Source: Undaria pinnatifida (taxonomy: Eukaryota; Sar; Phaeophyceae; Laminariales; Alariaceae). From it: a DNA stretch of 64,000 bases. The stretch is from NCBI GenBank assembly GCA_012845835.1, contig JABAKD010000015.1, positions 7,565,467 to 7,629,466 on the forward strand. The letters are read 5' to 3'. Positions 1 through 11,000 of this stretch are shown one piece after another. Under the pieces are notes generated by a model, which saw only the letters and a list, made by a program, of their open reading frames with translations, was not told the origin of the DNA and ran no database searches. Each line of letters opens with the position of its first letter. The first letter of the stretch is position 1. The position numbers were made by a program, and so were the translations under genes.

Positions 1-381
1 ATTCTCTTAATGACGGGACTCCTTAACCCAATTATCGTCGGAATGTCAGTATTGTTGTGCAAAATTGTTCGTTCTCTTACCTCTAATACTGAAGGGGTCC
101 CCAACAACGAGGTCTGAATAAGGCGGGTACCCCGATATAAGGCGGTCAAAATCGCTTGCCGTGACTGGGAAGTTGCCCTCATAACCCGAAATTAATAAGG
201 CGGCTTCCCTCTATAAGGCGGTCGTATTCCTCTCGCACACCACCGCCTTTCCGGGAGTCCATGGGATAGTTCATTGGGCTGCATTATCATTTTTCTCCAA
301 CTGCTGTGATCGGGTAAGTTGTAGAGCCCCTCAAGGGATGCAAGCCAAAAACATTAGGTGCACCTCTACCACTACTACTAG
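1..381. repeat. Partial copy of inverted-repeat element family R1
   Basis: The first 45 bases carry the internal motif (a 'gacgggactccttaaccca' block followed by 'cgtcgg') shared with copies near 3.55, 39.45, 42.3 and 43.23 kb. The stretch ends near 356-381 with 'ggtgcacctctacc', which resembles the right end of those copies. The left end lies outside the window. No coding signal is seen here. Confidence 0.5.
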
Positions 382-390
382 CAAAGATAT

Positions 391-1110
391 CAGGAGACGG
401 CACTTTCAGTCCTTGACCGACGGCAATGACGGCAATTTCCCAATAATTTTCCTTGACTGTCGCCAAACTATTAGGTTTTAGTGTGGAACAATGGGCTTGA
501 CACCCTTTACCGCTGGACGCTTCCCCTTGACTGACCGCCTCCTGAAATCTTTGTTGGAGATTGGAGATCAAGTATGTCAGGAGACCGCACTTTCAGTCCT
601 TGACCGACGGCAACGACCGACGGCAACGACCGACGGCAATTTTTTAATAATCCACCTTGGCTGACACCAAACTACTAGGTTTTGGTGTGGAACGATCGGT
701 TTGACACCCTTGACCGCTGGACGTCTTTCTTTGGCTGACCGTCTCCTGAAATCTTTGTTGGAGATCCAAGATGCCCGGAGACGGCACTTTCAGCCCTTGA
801 CCGACGGCAATGACGGCAATGATTTACCTTGACTGACGCCAAGCATACCAGATTTTAGTGTGGAACGCTCGGTTTGACACCCTTGACCGCTGGACGTTTT
901 CCCTTGACTGACCGTCTCCTGACATCATCGTTGGAGATTAATAATGCCAGGAGGCGGCACTTTCAGCCCTTGACCAACGGCAACGACCGACGGCAACTTT
1001 CCAGGAATATGCCTTGACTGACGCCAAACTACTAGGTTTTAGTGCGGAACGACCGGTTTGAAACCCTTGACCGCTCGACGTGTTCCGTTGACTGATCGTT
1101 TCCTGACATA
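391..1110. repeat. Tandem satellite, four units of about 186 bp
   Basis: Four head-to-tail units begin at about 391, 578, 775 and 948 with a '(c/g)agga(g)(a/g)cggcactttcag' start. Each continues with 'cttgaccgacggcaa', 'ttgactgacgccaaact', 'gtgtggaac', 'tgacacccttgaccgctgg' and 'ctgaccgtctcctgaaat'. Unit lengths vary from about 173 to 197 bp because of small indels. Minus-strand open frames across it are repeat artefacts. Confidence 0.85.
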
Positions 1111-1304
1111 TCTGACTACTAGTAGCATGCGTCCGGTACCTCTTTCGGACGGTCCTCCCGCCCCCCACTCCCCCTCTTCCTCCCTTGGGTCTGCCCTTCA
1201 AGGAAAAATAGACGTACAGAGGTAGCCGTTTTCGGCCAGATTATATGCGACTTACGGGGGCTTTTTAACGGAGGCACAATCCAAAAAGGATCGAACATAT
1301 TTTA

Positions 1305-1480
1305 TAACGGCGACCGCTGGTAGGGACATCTCACGCTGTCGTTACCACGGGAACTGAACGATACAAGCAACAGCAGCGCTGGATTGCGAATACAATTGAG
1401 TTAATTTGACATGCATGAGAATACGTGGAAGTGTGGCGAGCTTAAAGCGTTATTTTTTTCCCATCCGCCGGAGGATAACA
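1305..1480 (+). repeat. Dispersed repeat R3, copy 1
   Basis: This block is shared with 2320-2490 and 2547-2720 in the same orientation and with 41575-41752 and 50195-50345 reversed. Shared landmarks are 'tagggaca(g/t)ctc', 'acgggaa(c/t)tgaa', 'gctggattg(c/t)gaatac' and 'aatacgtggaa'. The family ends near an A/T-rich 'cccatccgccggagga' segment. It is probably a non-autonomous transposable element of unknown class. Confidence 0.6.
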
Positions 1481-2319
1481 AAAAAAGAAAGCAAAAAAAA
1501 GAAGTGTTTTTAGCAGCTTTGTTCGCGATATACCTACTACTATAGGCCATAGAAGATTTCGCTCGTCAGGTTGCACCTTCACTTTTCCTCCCAGTGTAAG
1601 ATTGAACGTAGGAAATCTGGGGCTTGTGGAGCGGGAATTGATCTTAATACATGTGCAAGGCATGCTTTATAAAATCATTCTAAGGACATCAGCTGTGAGT
1701 TCGACGAATTTAGGGTCGATGCTCATCTTTGCAAGCTGCGTTGTTGGCATGTTTATTACGGGATACATATAGGCCCGTCAACAACAAAGTGCTTAAAAAG
1801 AAACGAGTATGTGAGAGCAACGTTTGGTCAAGCACAACAACTGTCATTTTTTTTTCGGAGCTTTTCAGGTGAGGAGCCTCCAGGGGAAAAAAAAAGGCCG
1901 CCGCGCGCTACGAGAGGGCCTTGGCTACGGTAGGGGGGATGTTACGACATCATGTACCCCCTTTTTTTCCCTACCGAGCTCGAGCCGCTCGCTCAAACGC
2001 CTCTGTACCTCACAGAACCAAAGGCCTTACCTGTAGACGATTTGATTCGTGCAGGGTAGCCAACCATTCCATGGCGGATTCACGCCGCAAAGAAAAAACA
2101 GCGCGATCAAGCAGCTTAAGACCGCAAAGGAATAGATGGGCCACTGGCGCGACTGGCCCCAAGCCACTGCAACACAAGTCTCCAAAAGTGACCCCTCTGC
2201 CGGAGGTTTGGTTTCTTCTAGGTCGAACCATCACCGACAGATTGGGGGCTCTTCAGGGATCAAGTCGGCTTGACGTACTCACGCATCCGTGTACAGCGAC
2301 AGCTTGTGCCTCTTGAAGT

Positions 2320-2490
2320 AGTAACGGGCACCGCCGATAGGGACAGCTCGTGTTGTTTTTTGCCACGGGAATTGAAGGGAAACGCCAGCTAGCGCTGGAT
2401 TGTGAATACGGTTGAGTTGAATTGACTCACGACGTGTATGAAAATACGTGGAACTTTGGTGAGCTTAAGCTCTATTTTTTTCCATTCGCC
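2320..2490 (+). repeat. Dispersed repeat R3, copy 2
   Basis: Same landmarks as the copy at 1305-1480. The short open frames in 1.8-2.9 kb overlap R3 copies and homopolymer tracts and are not supported as genes. Confidence 0.6.
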
Positions 2491-2546
2491 GTCGGCATAC
2501 TCAAGCATCCGTATACAAAGGCAGCTTGCGCTGCTGGAGGTAGAAA

Positions 2547-2720
2547 CGGTGAAGTCCGGTAGGGACAGCTCGCGCTGTCATTTACTACGGGAACTGAAGG
2601 GATACGTTAGCTAGTGCTGGATCGCGAAAACAGTCGAGCTAAGTTGACACACAACATATATGAAAATACGTGGAACTTTGGCGACCTTAAGCTGCATTTT
2701 TTCCCATCCGTTCGAGGATA
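2547..2720 (+). repeat. Dispersed repeat R3, copy 3
   Basis: Near-tandem third copy, carrying the 'gggacagctcgcgctgtc' and 'gaaaatacgtggaact' blocks of the family. Confidence 0.6.
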
Positions 2721-3400
2721 AAAAGAAAAAAGAAAAAAAAGAAGTGAGGAACTACCCAATAGCGGTGGAATCTCATTCCATGCGTTACGATGCGGTGTTT
2801 GCGAACTACCAACTTTGGCGGGTTAAAGAGCTGGGAAGGATAATACACAATATTATTACTTAAACCGTCGAACGTCGCCATCCGAGGCCAACCCAACCCA
2901 AAAAAATTCAGCGAAAAAAATCGGTCAGGAATATGTGTTGCTATCAATAAAAAAAATATTTCCAACCTAATTTTACGTGTGTTGCCTGGCCTCGGGTTAT
3001 TACGACGTTCGTCGGTTTATGATATTGATATATTTTTTCTTACCAAAAAACGAATCCGGAAATCGCAAACACCCTAACATCGGTCATTTTACAAGGTTCC
3101 CCTCCGCGGTTCGGTCCCCTTGCAATCTAGGGGGTGTCGCAAGTTGAAAAAGAGGGGGGAACACAGGCGTTTTACGATATGAGCTACCGGTATATACTAC
3201 GTAGGTATAACATAAAAATCTCTTCACAAAAAACTAAAGAAAAGTACCAAGAAACACAATTAGCCAACGCGCAAGTAAACCGAGCAAAGCAACACCGACC
3301 AACCCAAACGAGTTCATAATTTTTTCTGCATTACCTAGGCCGGGGAGTTGTTCGTCCCGTCAAGCCCAAACTATTTTGTGGTAAATACTCTATTACATCG
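2721..3400. other. A/T-rich intergenic stretch, no gene seen
   Basis: Poly-A/T runs and short broken frames only. No splice-bounded coding block or structured RNA was recognised. At 3400-3465 there is a fragment of repeat R2 ('ctgtgagttcgac...catctttgcaagctgcg'). Confidence 0.4.
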
Positions 3401-3502
3401 GCTGTGAGTTCGACAACTTTAGGGTCGGTACTCATCTTTGCAAGCTGCGCGATACACCGGCCGCTCGTTTTTACAGGTGCATTGTCCTTTGAATATACAT
3501 AT

Positions 3503-3779
3503 GACGCATGCTACTATAGAGGTAGCACTTTTCGTCCGATTTTTTTTTTCCTGAATGACGGAGCTCCTTAACCCAAAACCGTCGGAAAAAAAATAAATAA
3601 TAGGCCATTTTGTTTTTCCAACATTCTCGTTGTGTGCCTAGGCCACGGGATTTTTCATCCGGGTTCGTAGCAGTTTTTTTTTGTTTTCTCCAAATCAAGT
3701 TTTGGGAGAGGTCTTGAGCTCCCAAAATTGAGGGGTAGTGTTAGAAGAAAAGTGGTGCGCCTCTATCGTAGCATGCGTC
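3503..3779. mobile_element. MITE-like element R1, complete copy (277 bp)
   Basis: The left end 'gacgcatgctactatagagg' (3503-3522) is the near-perfect inverted complement of the right end 'cctctatcgtagcatgcgtc' (3760-3779). Internal blocks 'gacggagctccttaaccca', 'ggatttttcatccgg' and 'gggagaggtctt(g/a)agctcccaa' are shared with the copy at 43.19-43.44 kb. No transposase is encoded. Flanks show at most a 2-bp AT/AT duplication. Class is unresolved. Confidence 0.75.
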
Positions 3780-4021
3780 ATTCTGATTTCCATGGATGAT
3801 ACCAGAGTGTGTTGCTCAAAGCCCGGTGCCGGGTATCGTACAGAGCTCTGCAGGTGAGGAGCTCCAGAACAACTACGTGCGCTCCTACCGTATTAATAGT
3901 TCCAATATGGCTCCAAGTCCAAATACAGACTACTTGAGCATATTTGTGCACGTCCAAAAGCGGCTTATTCGTTAGGCCCAGACTGAAATGCGTCGGCCAC
4001 CCCTATCGTGTGTCTCTATAC

Positions 4022-4183
4022 CTGTGCTGGGTCGTTGGGGTTCATGCCCATTTTGCGCAGAAGGACACGGTCTGCGCCCGGGAGCCGTCCGGTAACGTCT
4101 CGCGGCAGTGCGCCCGTTGCTACTTGCGCCGCCAGGAGCGTCTGTGCGTGGACTTCCCTCGCCCGAAGCACTGCCAACAGCAT
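4022..4183 (-). CDS. Orphan coding exon, function unknown
   Basis: Reading leftward from an ATG at 4183, 54 codons run without a stop to 4022. The exon ends with ...Asn-Pro-Asn-Asp-Pro-Ala-Gln at a CAG|GTATAG donor in phase 0. The peptide is helical and non-repetitive (starts MLLAVLRAREVHAQTLLAAQ), unlike the low-complexity shadows around it. Upstream lies a C-rich tract with no clear in-phase acceptor, so this may be a first exon or an internal exon with a poorly resolved start. It could be a downstream exon of the CWC2-like gene, whose last recognised exon ends at 5712 on the same strand, but no family match supports that. Confidence 0.35.
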
Positions 4184-4197
4184 CGTGATCGGGTGGG

Positions 4198-4240
4198 GGA
4201 GGGAGGGGGGGAGGGAAGGAGGGGGGGGGGGGATTCATTG
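4198..4240. repeat. G-rich homopolymer tract
   Basis: Runs of 7-14 G broken by A lie next to repeat R4. Similar G runs flank the R4 copy at 7.76-7.96 kb. Confidence 0.7.
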
Positions 4241-4284
4241 TATGATCGTAGCCTGTCAGACCATGGACCGGAGGGGGGGGAAGG

Positions 4285-4400
4285 TGTAATCATATCATGC
4301 ATGGCCGTGGTCCTTAGGGCCACAATCCCTGGAATCTCTACAACGCCATGATGGAGCAAGTTGGGTATTCACCGACAAGGCAGACCTTGTTTGCATTGAG
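4285..4400 (+). repeat. Dispersed repeat R4, copy 1
   Basis: Shares 'atgcatggccgt', 'atccctgg..atctctacaa', 'ggagca', 'caaggcagaccttgtttgca' and 'agcgcaaagcgcc' with copies at 6.52-6.69, 7.76-7.96 and 32.57 kb and, reversed, at 60.99-61.13 kb. Non-coding, class unknown. Confidence 0.55.
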
Positions 4401-4431
4401 CGCAAAGCGCCGGAAGGGGGCTGGCAGGGGA

Positions 4432-4562
4432 AGAGGGAGGGAGGGAGGGAGGGAGAGGGAGGGAGGGAGGGAGGGAGGGAGGGAGGGAGGGAGGGAGGGA
4501 GGGAGGGAGGGAGGGAGGGAGGGAGGGAGGGAGGGAGGGTGTGAAGGGAGGGAGGGAGGAAG
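4432..4562. repeat. (GGGA)n microsatellite
   Basis: About 30 near-perfect GGGA/GAGG units. The Pro-Pro-Ser and Glu-Gly-Gly open frames over it are translation artefacts. Confidence 0.95.
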
Positions 4563-5202
4563 GAACACGATGAAGAGTGTACAGGGTATGTGTTTGGAGG
4601 GGTGGGTCGTTTATACACCCTCTTGAGGGAAGCAAAACAAGTTTTTACAGTTCGCGGCAGAGGCTCACGATCAGGCGGGCCCAAGAGCAGCCTCGGCTTC
4701 GTCTCTCAAATGTCCAATGGTCAGTCGCGTCAGTTTCGCCATAAAAACGCTTACATATTAATTATAAAGCGCCATTGCCAGGTAACACTGGAACCTCCCC
4801 AATTCCAGACAGCGTTTTTGTCTGCTGTATCGTTCAAAATCGAAATAAAGCAGTAATATGAAGAATCGCGTCAAAATTGTAAAAAAAACAAGTACGATAG
4901 AGGATCGCGTCAACGTTGACAAAAACAGGTATAACAGAGAATCGCCGAACAAACGCGAGCCAGTTTCCGTGAACAACACTGCAACAGACCTGGGCTTGTC
5001 GATATCAATCGCCGCCACCGCCGCCAACGCTACCGCTGGCGCCACCGTTACCACCCGATACCACGACCGCCATGGTCGCTAAACCAAACACTGTCGGTCT
5101 CCAGGGAAGCGTCCATCAACAAAAAAATGGAGCCGTAATTAAAACGTTATCATCCCGATCGAATTTCACGACCTTTACTAACTCGATAAATAGAAACAGC
5201 GA

Positions 5203-5306
5203 CACCAGCACCACATCACCGATACCATTTGACATCACCACCAACCGCAACAGAACCGCCACGACACCAACACCACCACCAATGAACACAGCAACAGAAA
5301 CAATAG

Positions 5307-5337
<31 letters not shown>

Positions 5338-5580
5338 CACAACAACCACAACAACGGCAACAACAACAACAACAAACAACAGCAACAACAAAAAATAACA
5401 ACAACACCACATCACTAATACCATTTGACATCACCACCAACCGCAACAGAACCGCCACGACACCAACACCACCACCAATGAACACAGCAACAGAAACAAT
5501 AGAAACAACAACAACAACAGCAACAGCAACAGCAACAACAACAACGACAACAACAGCAACAACAACAACAACAACAACAA

Positions 5581-5652
<72 letters not shown>

Positions 5653-5690
5653 ACAACAACAACAAAAAATAACAACAACACCTGCTTTGG
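5203..5690. repeat. Duplicated (CAA)n block
   Basis: Two copies of a 100-bp lead ('accacatcac..ataccatttg' through 'gaacacagcaacagaaac') at 5203-5310 and 5404-5510 each run into a long (CAA/ACA)n tract. The whole block was duplicated and the tract then expanded. It falls in or after the CWC2-like gene on the minus strand. Poly-Thr and poly-Val open frames here are artefacts. Confidence 0.9.
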
Positions 5691-5711
5691 GGACAGCAAC
5701 CTATCACCCAC

Positions 5712-5885
5712 CGGCTCGAGGGTTAGGGTCTTCGGCAGCCCAGCGCACGTGCAGAACAGGGCCCTCCTCCCCCACCTCTCCCGACGCGCCGCCGCCGCGG
5801 CCGCCACTACCACCACCGGCCACGGAAGAAGGTGGGCGACGAGGACCAGGGATCTTGCCCCGTTTTTGGCCTTCAACCGCGGTAG
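5712..5885 (-). CDS. CWC2: CWC2-like exon: post-RRM conserved element
   Basis: Acceptor GGTCAG|CT at 5886-5888 has a pyrimidine-rich lead. The first two bases complete a codon left open by exon 7246-7141. The exon carries about 40 residues of Gly/Ser/Pro-rich insert, then the conserved segment VLHVRWAAEDPNPRA, which corresponds to the family's (L)xVKWAxxDPNP element just after the RRM. The donor is G|GTGGGT in phase 1. The low-complexity insert interrupts a part that is compact in yeast Cwc2. The exon downstream of this one was not identified. Confidence 0.75.
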
Positions 5886-7987
5886 CTGACCGGGCACCAG
5901 GCGGACAAGGCAATGACGCGAAGCGAGGACGGGGGAAGACAAGCACGATTAGGCGACACATAGTTTGCTATTTATAGGGATGTAATTTCGCTGGCACCGA
6001 GAAAAAATCGGTAAAAACCGTGTGTACTCTATTAATAGACGGTATGTCAGCTAGTTGGTTTTACTTCGCCAACCATTCGACTTAGGTAGCGTGTTTATGA
6101 TGTACTAACTTTGGTTGTGTAGGAGTTGCGTAAGAAAAGTTAATATGCTATTAATAGTGTTGATGCCGTCGAGTGTCACAATCTAAGGCCAACCCAACCC
6201 ACTCAAAATCAGCGAATATAATGGTTGAGAAAAAACGTTTTTCCTACCAATTTTACGTTTGTTTGTTTGTTTTTACCTGTTTTTTTCGTGGGTTGGTTGG
6301 CCCTGGCTTTATGACATTCGCCAGTTTCAATGCTGTTTTTTACATTTTTTTCAACAGAGCAGAGGTTGGAAATCGCAAATACGCCAATAACTAGCAATTA
6401 ACTCTAGCCAACCCACAACCCTAGCTATCAACAGATAGGTGGGGGGGGTATGGGAAAGTGACGCGGCGAGGCGGATGCAAAGAGTGGTGGGGGTGGGGGG
6501 TGGTGGGAGAGGGAAGGCTTTGGAGTATACACCCTCGCATTCCTATAATACCCGGGTGGAGCACGTCAGAATTGCACCAACCAGGCAGACACTGTTTGCT
6601 TGCACCAAGCGAAGTGCCATGAGGGGTTCGGCGAGGCGCGTGAAGGGTGAGCTGCGTGCGACTAAGAACAGCTTGTGAGGTGGATTTCGGCATCTTGTAC
6701 GCAATTTTCTTTTCATATGGATGACAGCGTCGAGTTACTCCATGGGAGGAAAGCGTCGACTTACTCCATGGCGGGGGGGTGTAGGAAACGGGGGAAATAC
6801 GAGATGAGGGTTTGAGGAGGTGCATACCTGGAGAACAAAACTAAAGAGGATGGAAAAGGTACTTGAACTCATTGTGAGATAACATTTGCAATAGACGCTG
6901 AAAGAAGAGCAAACATGCCCCCCCTCCCCCCGAAGCCATGGCAGGATACGAAAAAATGACAGGACAAAACAGCAACATCACCAACAGTACCAACACCAAC
7001 AGCAACAACAACAGCAGCACTAAATAACTACACCACCCCCACCACCAAAAGCAACAACCAACCAACAACCACAACCACAATCACAACCACAACAAAAGCG
7101 ACAACATCTTCGTAAATACCATACAAGAGCAAGCCATCACCTCGAAAAGACGCCGCTTGCTCGCGGCTGAGGAGGGTTTGGTTGGACATGGCCTCTTTCG
7201 CGAATTCCGCGTTTGCCCTGTAGGTATACTGGACGAACGCGCACGACTGGCCCCGCGATGACGGTGATGGTGACATCGATGATTGCGATGATGATGATGA
7301 TGATGATGGTGATGATGGCGGCGTCGGTGGTGGTGTTGGCGGGATTATGATTAAGATGACGATGATGACGGCAACGACAATGACGATGATGATGCATGAT
7401 AATAAAGACGACGATGATGGTGATGACGACGGTGATGGAGAGGATGACGACGAAACGATGTTGATGGCGATGATGACGATAACGATGTTGATGATGATGA
7501 TAAAGAGGATGGCGACGAAAACGATATTGTTGGTGGTGATGATGATGGTGATGATGATGATGACGACGATTATGATGATGACGGTGACAATGCCAGCGGC
7601 GTCGGTGGCGTTGGCGCATTGAGAGTGGGGACGGGGAGAGGGCGTGGGGAAAAGGAAAAGAAGAGTTAGCCACGCGGCAACATAGTATCGAACAAAACGC
7701 GAAAACGATGCGATAGAGACTTGGGAGGGGGGCACAAGAGGATGTCGACGGCAAGGGGTGTGTGTGATGATGTAATACATGGCCGTAGTTCTTGGGACCA
7801 TGGGCCTCGCATCCCTACAATGCCCGGACGGAGCACGCCGGGTCTTGGCCGACCAGACAGACATTGCCTGCACCAAGCGTGAAGCGCCGTGGGATGTTCG
7901 GCGAGTCGCATGAAGGTCGAGCTGCATCCTACCAAGAACCACTTGTGAGACGGCACATGCGCATACTTCCTTGCGTGGGGGGGGGGG

Positions 7988-8022
<35 letters not shown>

Positions 8023-11000
8023 GAGACGACACAGGGTACCCTAACCATGGCAAGCGATCGCACATACGATAGTTGGACAGAAAGTACACTGTTCAAGCTC
8101 AAGCTGCTGCGCCATTATCGCGCGTACGAACAATGCCGTATGCACAGCCTGCGAACAACCCCTTGAACCAAAGCAGCAGACAAGAGCGGTACCATACTGC
8201 CGCAGCAAACTCAAGGCTGGGGAAAGGAGGGACGCTTGTGGAGCCTAGGTTTCAGGCCAGTCGCGCGAGTGGCAACCCTGTTTCGCGGTAAGCACCTCTT
8301 TTGGATCTGTTTTCTTCGCCACGTCAATAAAATATCCAAACGTCAGTTTTTGCGCTAGGCACAGGGGCACTCGCGGTAGTGGTCTATATTACAGAAAATT
8401 ATAATACAATACAGCTGCGGGATTGACGAATTCGTCCAAAATCATCTTTGCCAGATGTATGTGATATTCCGATCGCGTGTGTTACTGGGTGTGCGTCCTC
8501 ATTAAGGATATAGGTAGGCGACTCCCGTTAGATTTAGCTTGTCACTACCAGGGTCAACAGGGAGATCTTAATCAATTTGTGCACGGAAACTATAAAACCC
8601 GTTCTTGAGGGGACAAAACGTGTCTCCGGTGGTGAAAAATGGGGTACTTTCCCCCCCCCCCCCGACCGAAAAAACGATCGCTACACCCTAGGAGATAGAT
8701 GGTGGCCACGGGCGGCCAAACAGGAAAGACATGATGTATTGTTGTTTTCAATCGAACACATGGAAGAAGCGTACTGAGCGCCCACATGTTGGAGGTGTCT
8801 ATCAGAAGTAGGAACGGTGCCCCGTCTCGAAACGGATGCGTGGTCAAATCGTCAAACGACTCAGACAGGCACCAAATGAGTACGCTCCCCCCTCCACCCC
8901 CCCCCCCCCCCCCTCCCCTCCCCTACCGTAACTCGGGTCTGTACCTTGTTCTTCACCAGCCGAATCGAGCTTATGCGGCCCCACGCCTCGAAGTTATGCC
9001 GCACTCGTTCCCTCGACGACGCCTCGTCTATGACTGGAACTCCCCCAAGCCACAAGGTCCTGTTTTCCTTCAGGAAGCAACCCACACCGTCTCGATCGTC
9101 ATCGTCTGCCCCTGGAAGCCGGGTGAACATGTTCCGGTTGGCGATTCCATCGGCAGCGGCAACTAACGGCATCAATCATGGACACGGGCTAGAACTCAGG
9201 GGCATCACTTTTGGGACTAACCGTTTCTGACCGGCGGGGTTGCGAAGCTGAACTAACTTCCCGATATCGCCGGCAGCATGGCAAGGGGAGGGCCGCGGAG
9301 GTCAATACCAAGAAGCGGGTGGGCGAGATTTGACGCACGAACTCGAAAGTGTACCCATTATGTTCGCTATATATTAACATAGCGTATGGGTTTCCATGAT
9401 TATTTCGTTGCCTATCTAGGCCATGGATAGGATTGATCGTCGAGTCGCACTTTCGGTTTTTCTCTCAAAGGGTCAGTTCATGAGTGAGGTATAGAGATCC
9501 TCGAGAAGAAACAAGAGGTGCCCCCTGGGGCCACGGTAGCCTGCGTATCCTTGCATTGTACCGATGCTGTAATCGTCACTTTTTTCGGCAACTTCCCCCC
9601 TTAAGCCCCAAAAGGGATAACCGTGTCCTATTCTTTTTTCGTCTACAAATTTAGCAAAGCCATCCGTCAACGCACCCGATCGCTCCCGACCGAAGCAGTC
9701 GTGCGTGTTGTCCTCCCCGGCGTCGTCCTCTGGCGCTGGCACGAAGTGGAGCTTGTGACAGCTGTAGCCTGCGCGGCGGGTTTCGTTTCGTTTCGTTCAG
9801 GTCCACTTCGGATCGGTAGGCACCCAGGGGAAGATATATCTTTCTATTTCTTTCGCTTCGTTTCGTTTCAATTACGCATAAAGCCGGAGAGGGTTGAACA
9901 CATGAGCACTTCGACCCGTGGCAGCTGTAGCCTGCGCGGCGGTTGAGATTCGTTTTGTTTTTCGTTCTATGTCGTGTCGGCAGGCATAGAAGGAAGGAGG
10001 GTTTTTTCATCGTTTTGTGTCGCTTCATTTCCTTTCGGCAAACACAAAGTGAGGCAGAGGGAGAAGGGATGTTTTTTCATTCGTATTCTTGTTTTCCGTT
10101 CAGAATAATTTCGTTTCCACAGGCGAAGAGAGAAAGAGAGGAAGAAACGTGAGAACCTCCACCAGTAAAAGAAAGAAAATACAAAGGGTAGGCCATATGC
10201 TATTGTTGTATACTTCGTATGCGCTATTTATAACTCCCACACGGACAAGCTTTTCGATGCCGCCAAGTAAAGCACCGAAACGGTGTCTGTGCTCATGGAA
10301 CGCTTGCCGTATGCTCCTCCGTGCGCTCTTGTGTACACATAGGCTTCCTCATGTGGTTGGTATATTACACGGTCGCCTCGGTGGTCTAGTGGTTACCCTC
10401 TGGGATACTACGAGCATTGATCATTGAGTTCGACTTCCACCGTGGTGAGATGTTGAATTAATTTGCAAACATGCAAAAAAACGGTCAACTGCTGAGAGCG
10501 CCTAGCAGCGTGGGTACGCACAATTCAACGCGACTCGACAAGGGAAGAAAATGTTGAAATTATCTCGCGATACAAAATGAAGGCACGTACCGTAGTGGGG
10601 AGGGGTGAGGAGGGCCCGCCATGTGACCCCGGATCTGACTTAAACTGGGAGGCCGCGCGAAAGTAGTGCGAGGATAATAAATGGGACGAAAAAAACAACA
10701 ACAAAACATACCACGTAGATACCTACACTGGCACATCAGACTTCACGCACATTTTAGGAACTAGCGCTTGTGAACATCTGTCGTCAACCGTGCGCGTTTG
10801 TGGGAAGCAGAAAATTCGAACACAGTGCCACTAGTAGTTACACACTGGTTCGTGTTTATCCATCGTTCGTTTCGGGAGATTCAGGAGGTCGGACGGGACA
10901 CGGAGATTCGGGCACACGAGGCCGGAAAGGAGCCTCTAATTGTTTTAGGCGCCGTCGTAAATTCGAAATTCGATTCACACGTAGTAAATACGTACCTCGA

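Noticed and set aside
5216-5707. Poly-Val/poly-Cys/poly-Thr frames
   Set aside because: Translations of a CAA microsatellite.
7028-8089. 353-codon minus-strand frame taken as one protein
   Set aside because: Only 7246-7141 is a spliced CWC2 exon. The rest translates (GAT)n and G/C runs.
10370-10450. Functional tRNA gene
   Set aside because: A- and B-box-like words are present but there is no acceptor stem or convincing anticodon arm.
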